Assembly (NCBI GenBank): GCA_965200925.1
Contig: OZ241738.1
Location: 2,666,001-2,730,000, forward strand
DNA: 64,000 bases
Reading direction: 5' to 3'
DNA from: WTGU01 sp965200925
GTDB lineage: Bacteria; Pseudomonadota; Alphaproteobacteria; UBA828
The translations under genes and the position numbers were made by a program. Below are positions 63,221 to 64,000 of the stretch, one piece after another; the first letter of the stretch is position 1; the number at the start of each line of letters is the position of its first letter. Under the pieces are notes generated by a model that saw nothing but the letters and a program-made list of their open reading frames with translations, made no database searches and was not told the origin of the DNA.

Positions 63221-63802
63221 TTATGCCTTATACACACGCGCCACACCCATGATGAACTCCACCACCGCGCAGGCGATCTTCTGCGGGTCGCCTTCCACGG
63301 ATGCCTCCTTGTGTTCCTGCGACAGGACCTGCGCAGGGTTCACCCTGCGAACAGGCGCACCTGGCGACGACTGCAACTCCTCCTTCTCCAACAACCTGCT
63401 CACCGCCTTCGACTCGTCGAACGGGTCGTCTGGGTCCGGATTGAGAGCCGCCATCACCACCTCACACAAGGCTTCGGCAGCGCGGACGTGGAGGCGCTCG
63501 CTCACCAACTCGTCGTACAGCAAGAGGGAGTCGAAATGGCGAGAACGAGCCGTCTCAGCCAGAACCTTGACCATTCGGCGGGCGTGTCCCTGGCTCACCC
63601 CAGCACTGTGCAGCTTCTGATACTCTACGCGGGTATCCAGAGTGGTCTTCGAGTTCATCCAGCGCAGATGCCACTTGAGCTCCCTCGCGCAATCTCGGAA
63701 CTCCAACACGTCCTGGCGCGTCACTACCTTCTCCAGGCTGGCAAACCGGCGTTCCAACGCCGTCACCCGTGACTCCAGATTCTCCGCCTTCTCAGCATCC
63801 AT
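63221..63802 (-). CDS. hypothetical protein with N-terminal coiled coil
   Basis: 193 residues. Residues 1-30 form a coiled coil (NLESRVTALERRFASLEKVV); the rest is helical with no recognised domain. A ribosome site AAGGAG precedes the ATG by about seven bases. It is the first gene of the 63-kb minus-strand unit with the 55-residue membrane protein and the MmeI-like enzyme. Not recognised as any known restriction accessory. Confidence 0.65.
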   Translation of the reverse strand: MDAEKAENLESRVTALERRFASLEKVVTRQDVLEFRDCARELKWHLRWMNSKTTLDTRVEYQKLHSAGVSQGHARRMVKVLAETARSRHFDSLLLYDELVSERLHVRAAEALCEVVMAALNPDPDDPFDESKAVSRLLEKEELQSSPGAPVRRVNPAQVLSQEHKEASVEGDPQKIACAVVEFIMGVARVYKA

Positions 63803-63824
63803 GATCGGTCTCCTTGGGGTGAAT

Positions 63825-63850
63825 GGGAGGGCGGCCGGAGCCGCCCTCCC
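63825..63850. terminator. perfect hairpin between the outer-membrane protein and the hypothetical gene
   Basis: 11-bp stem GGGAGGGCGGC (63825-63835) and GCCGCCCTCCC (63840-63850) with a 4-base loop, 11 bases after the outer-membrane gene stop on the minus strand. No U-tract follows. It should end transcription of the outer-membrane gene and separate it from the next unit. Confidence 0.6.
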
Positions 63851-63861
63851 TGTTGGTCTGA

Positions 63862-64000
63862 TCAGAACTTCAGCCGGTAGCCCAGGCGGACCTTGACGGC
63901 GGCGTCCGAGCCGGAGGCCCAGGCGTCGTCGCCCGTCCGCATCATGCCCAGCGTGAAGCTGCCCGGCGTCTCGGGCCGATCGTAGGTCACGTCGAAGCCC
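63862..64000 (-). CDS. C-terminus of an outer-membrane beta-barrel protein (truncated by window edge)
   Basis: 45 residues are visible: GFDVTYDRPETPGSFTLGMM, then a segment ending KVRLGYRLKF. The alternating hydrophobic pattern and the terminal phenylalanine are the signal for BAM-dependent insertion of an outer-membrane beta-barrel. The rest of the gene lies beyond the window, so the protein cannot be named; a porin is most likely. Confidence 0.7.
   Translation of the reverse strand, partial: GFDVTYDRPETPGSFTLGMMRTGDDAWASGSDAAVKVRLGYRLKF

Overview
The window looks like a chromosomal segment of a high-GC alphaproteobacterium (visual estimate near 70% GC in the core; Rhodospirillales-like, but I cannot place it more closely). 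Evidence: the classical alphaproteobacterial origin neighbourhood (maf-aroE-coaE-dnaQ on one side, hemE-hemH-hemJ-rho on the other, then parB-parA-rsmG-mnmG-mnmE), plus secB/timA/zapA/6S RNA linkage, an ELM1 family protein, the long Dcd-type deaminase and an RpoH of alphaproteobacterial type.

Region 1-10.5 kb (housekeeping): a truncated LysR regulator, thioredoxin reductase, an ELM1 protein, a 2OG-Fe(II) oxygenase and an EamA exporter on the minus strand; a luciferase-like monooxygenase on plus; then YmdB, 5-formyl-THF cyclo-ligase, a probable 6S RNA, ZapA, a DUF4164 coiled coil and TimA on minus, and FxsA-SecB on plus. A methyltransferase of phage-like architecture is inserted between secB and dnaQ.

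Region 10.6-26.7 kb (replication origin and partition): genes to the left of about 14.3 kb read left (ppsR-maf-aroE-coaE-dnaQ) and genes to the right read right (hemE-hemH-hemJ, dcd, rho). The 349-bp gap between ppsR and hemE carries DnaA-box-like repeats and an AT-richer end and is my oriC candidate. ParAB and two perfect parS palindromes follow.

Region 26.8-37.4 kb: an ADP-ribosyltransferase-like toxin with a probable immunity partner, an MFS transporter, a HIRAN/J-domain protein pair, a YyaL-type protein with an alkyltransferase, a quinone reductase, a sterol-desaturase-like hydroxylase, a cupin and a dihydropyrimidinase.

Region 37.5-47.9 kb: a low-GC insert with a methyltransferase broken by a 31-bp tandem duplication and an AlkB; then an Asp/Glu-racemase-like protein, PxpC/PxpB, a complete carbohydrate-type ABC importer (with a strong hairpin after the binding-protein gene), a zinc alcohol dehydrogenase and an L,D-transpeptidase.

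Region 47.9-64 kb: RNase HII, a low-GC Eco29kI-like restriction cassette, radical SAM, small metalloprotease, ThpR, a TesA/YbbA/YbbP locus, flavin reductase and RpoH, then a run of accessory genes: a two-gene module resembling the layout of lambda RexA/RexB, an MmeI-like type IIG restriction-modification enzyme preceded by two small unknown genes, and the C-terminus of an outer-membrane beta-barrel protein. The accessory genes are concentrated at five points (9.5, 27, 38, 49 and 59-63 kb) and are the best places to look for undescribed biology.
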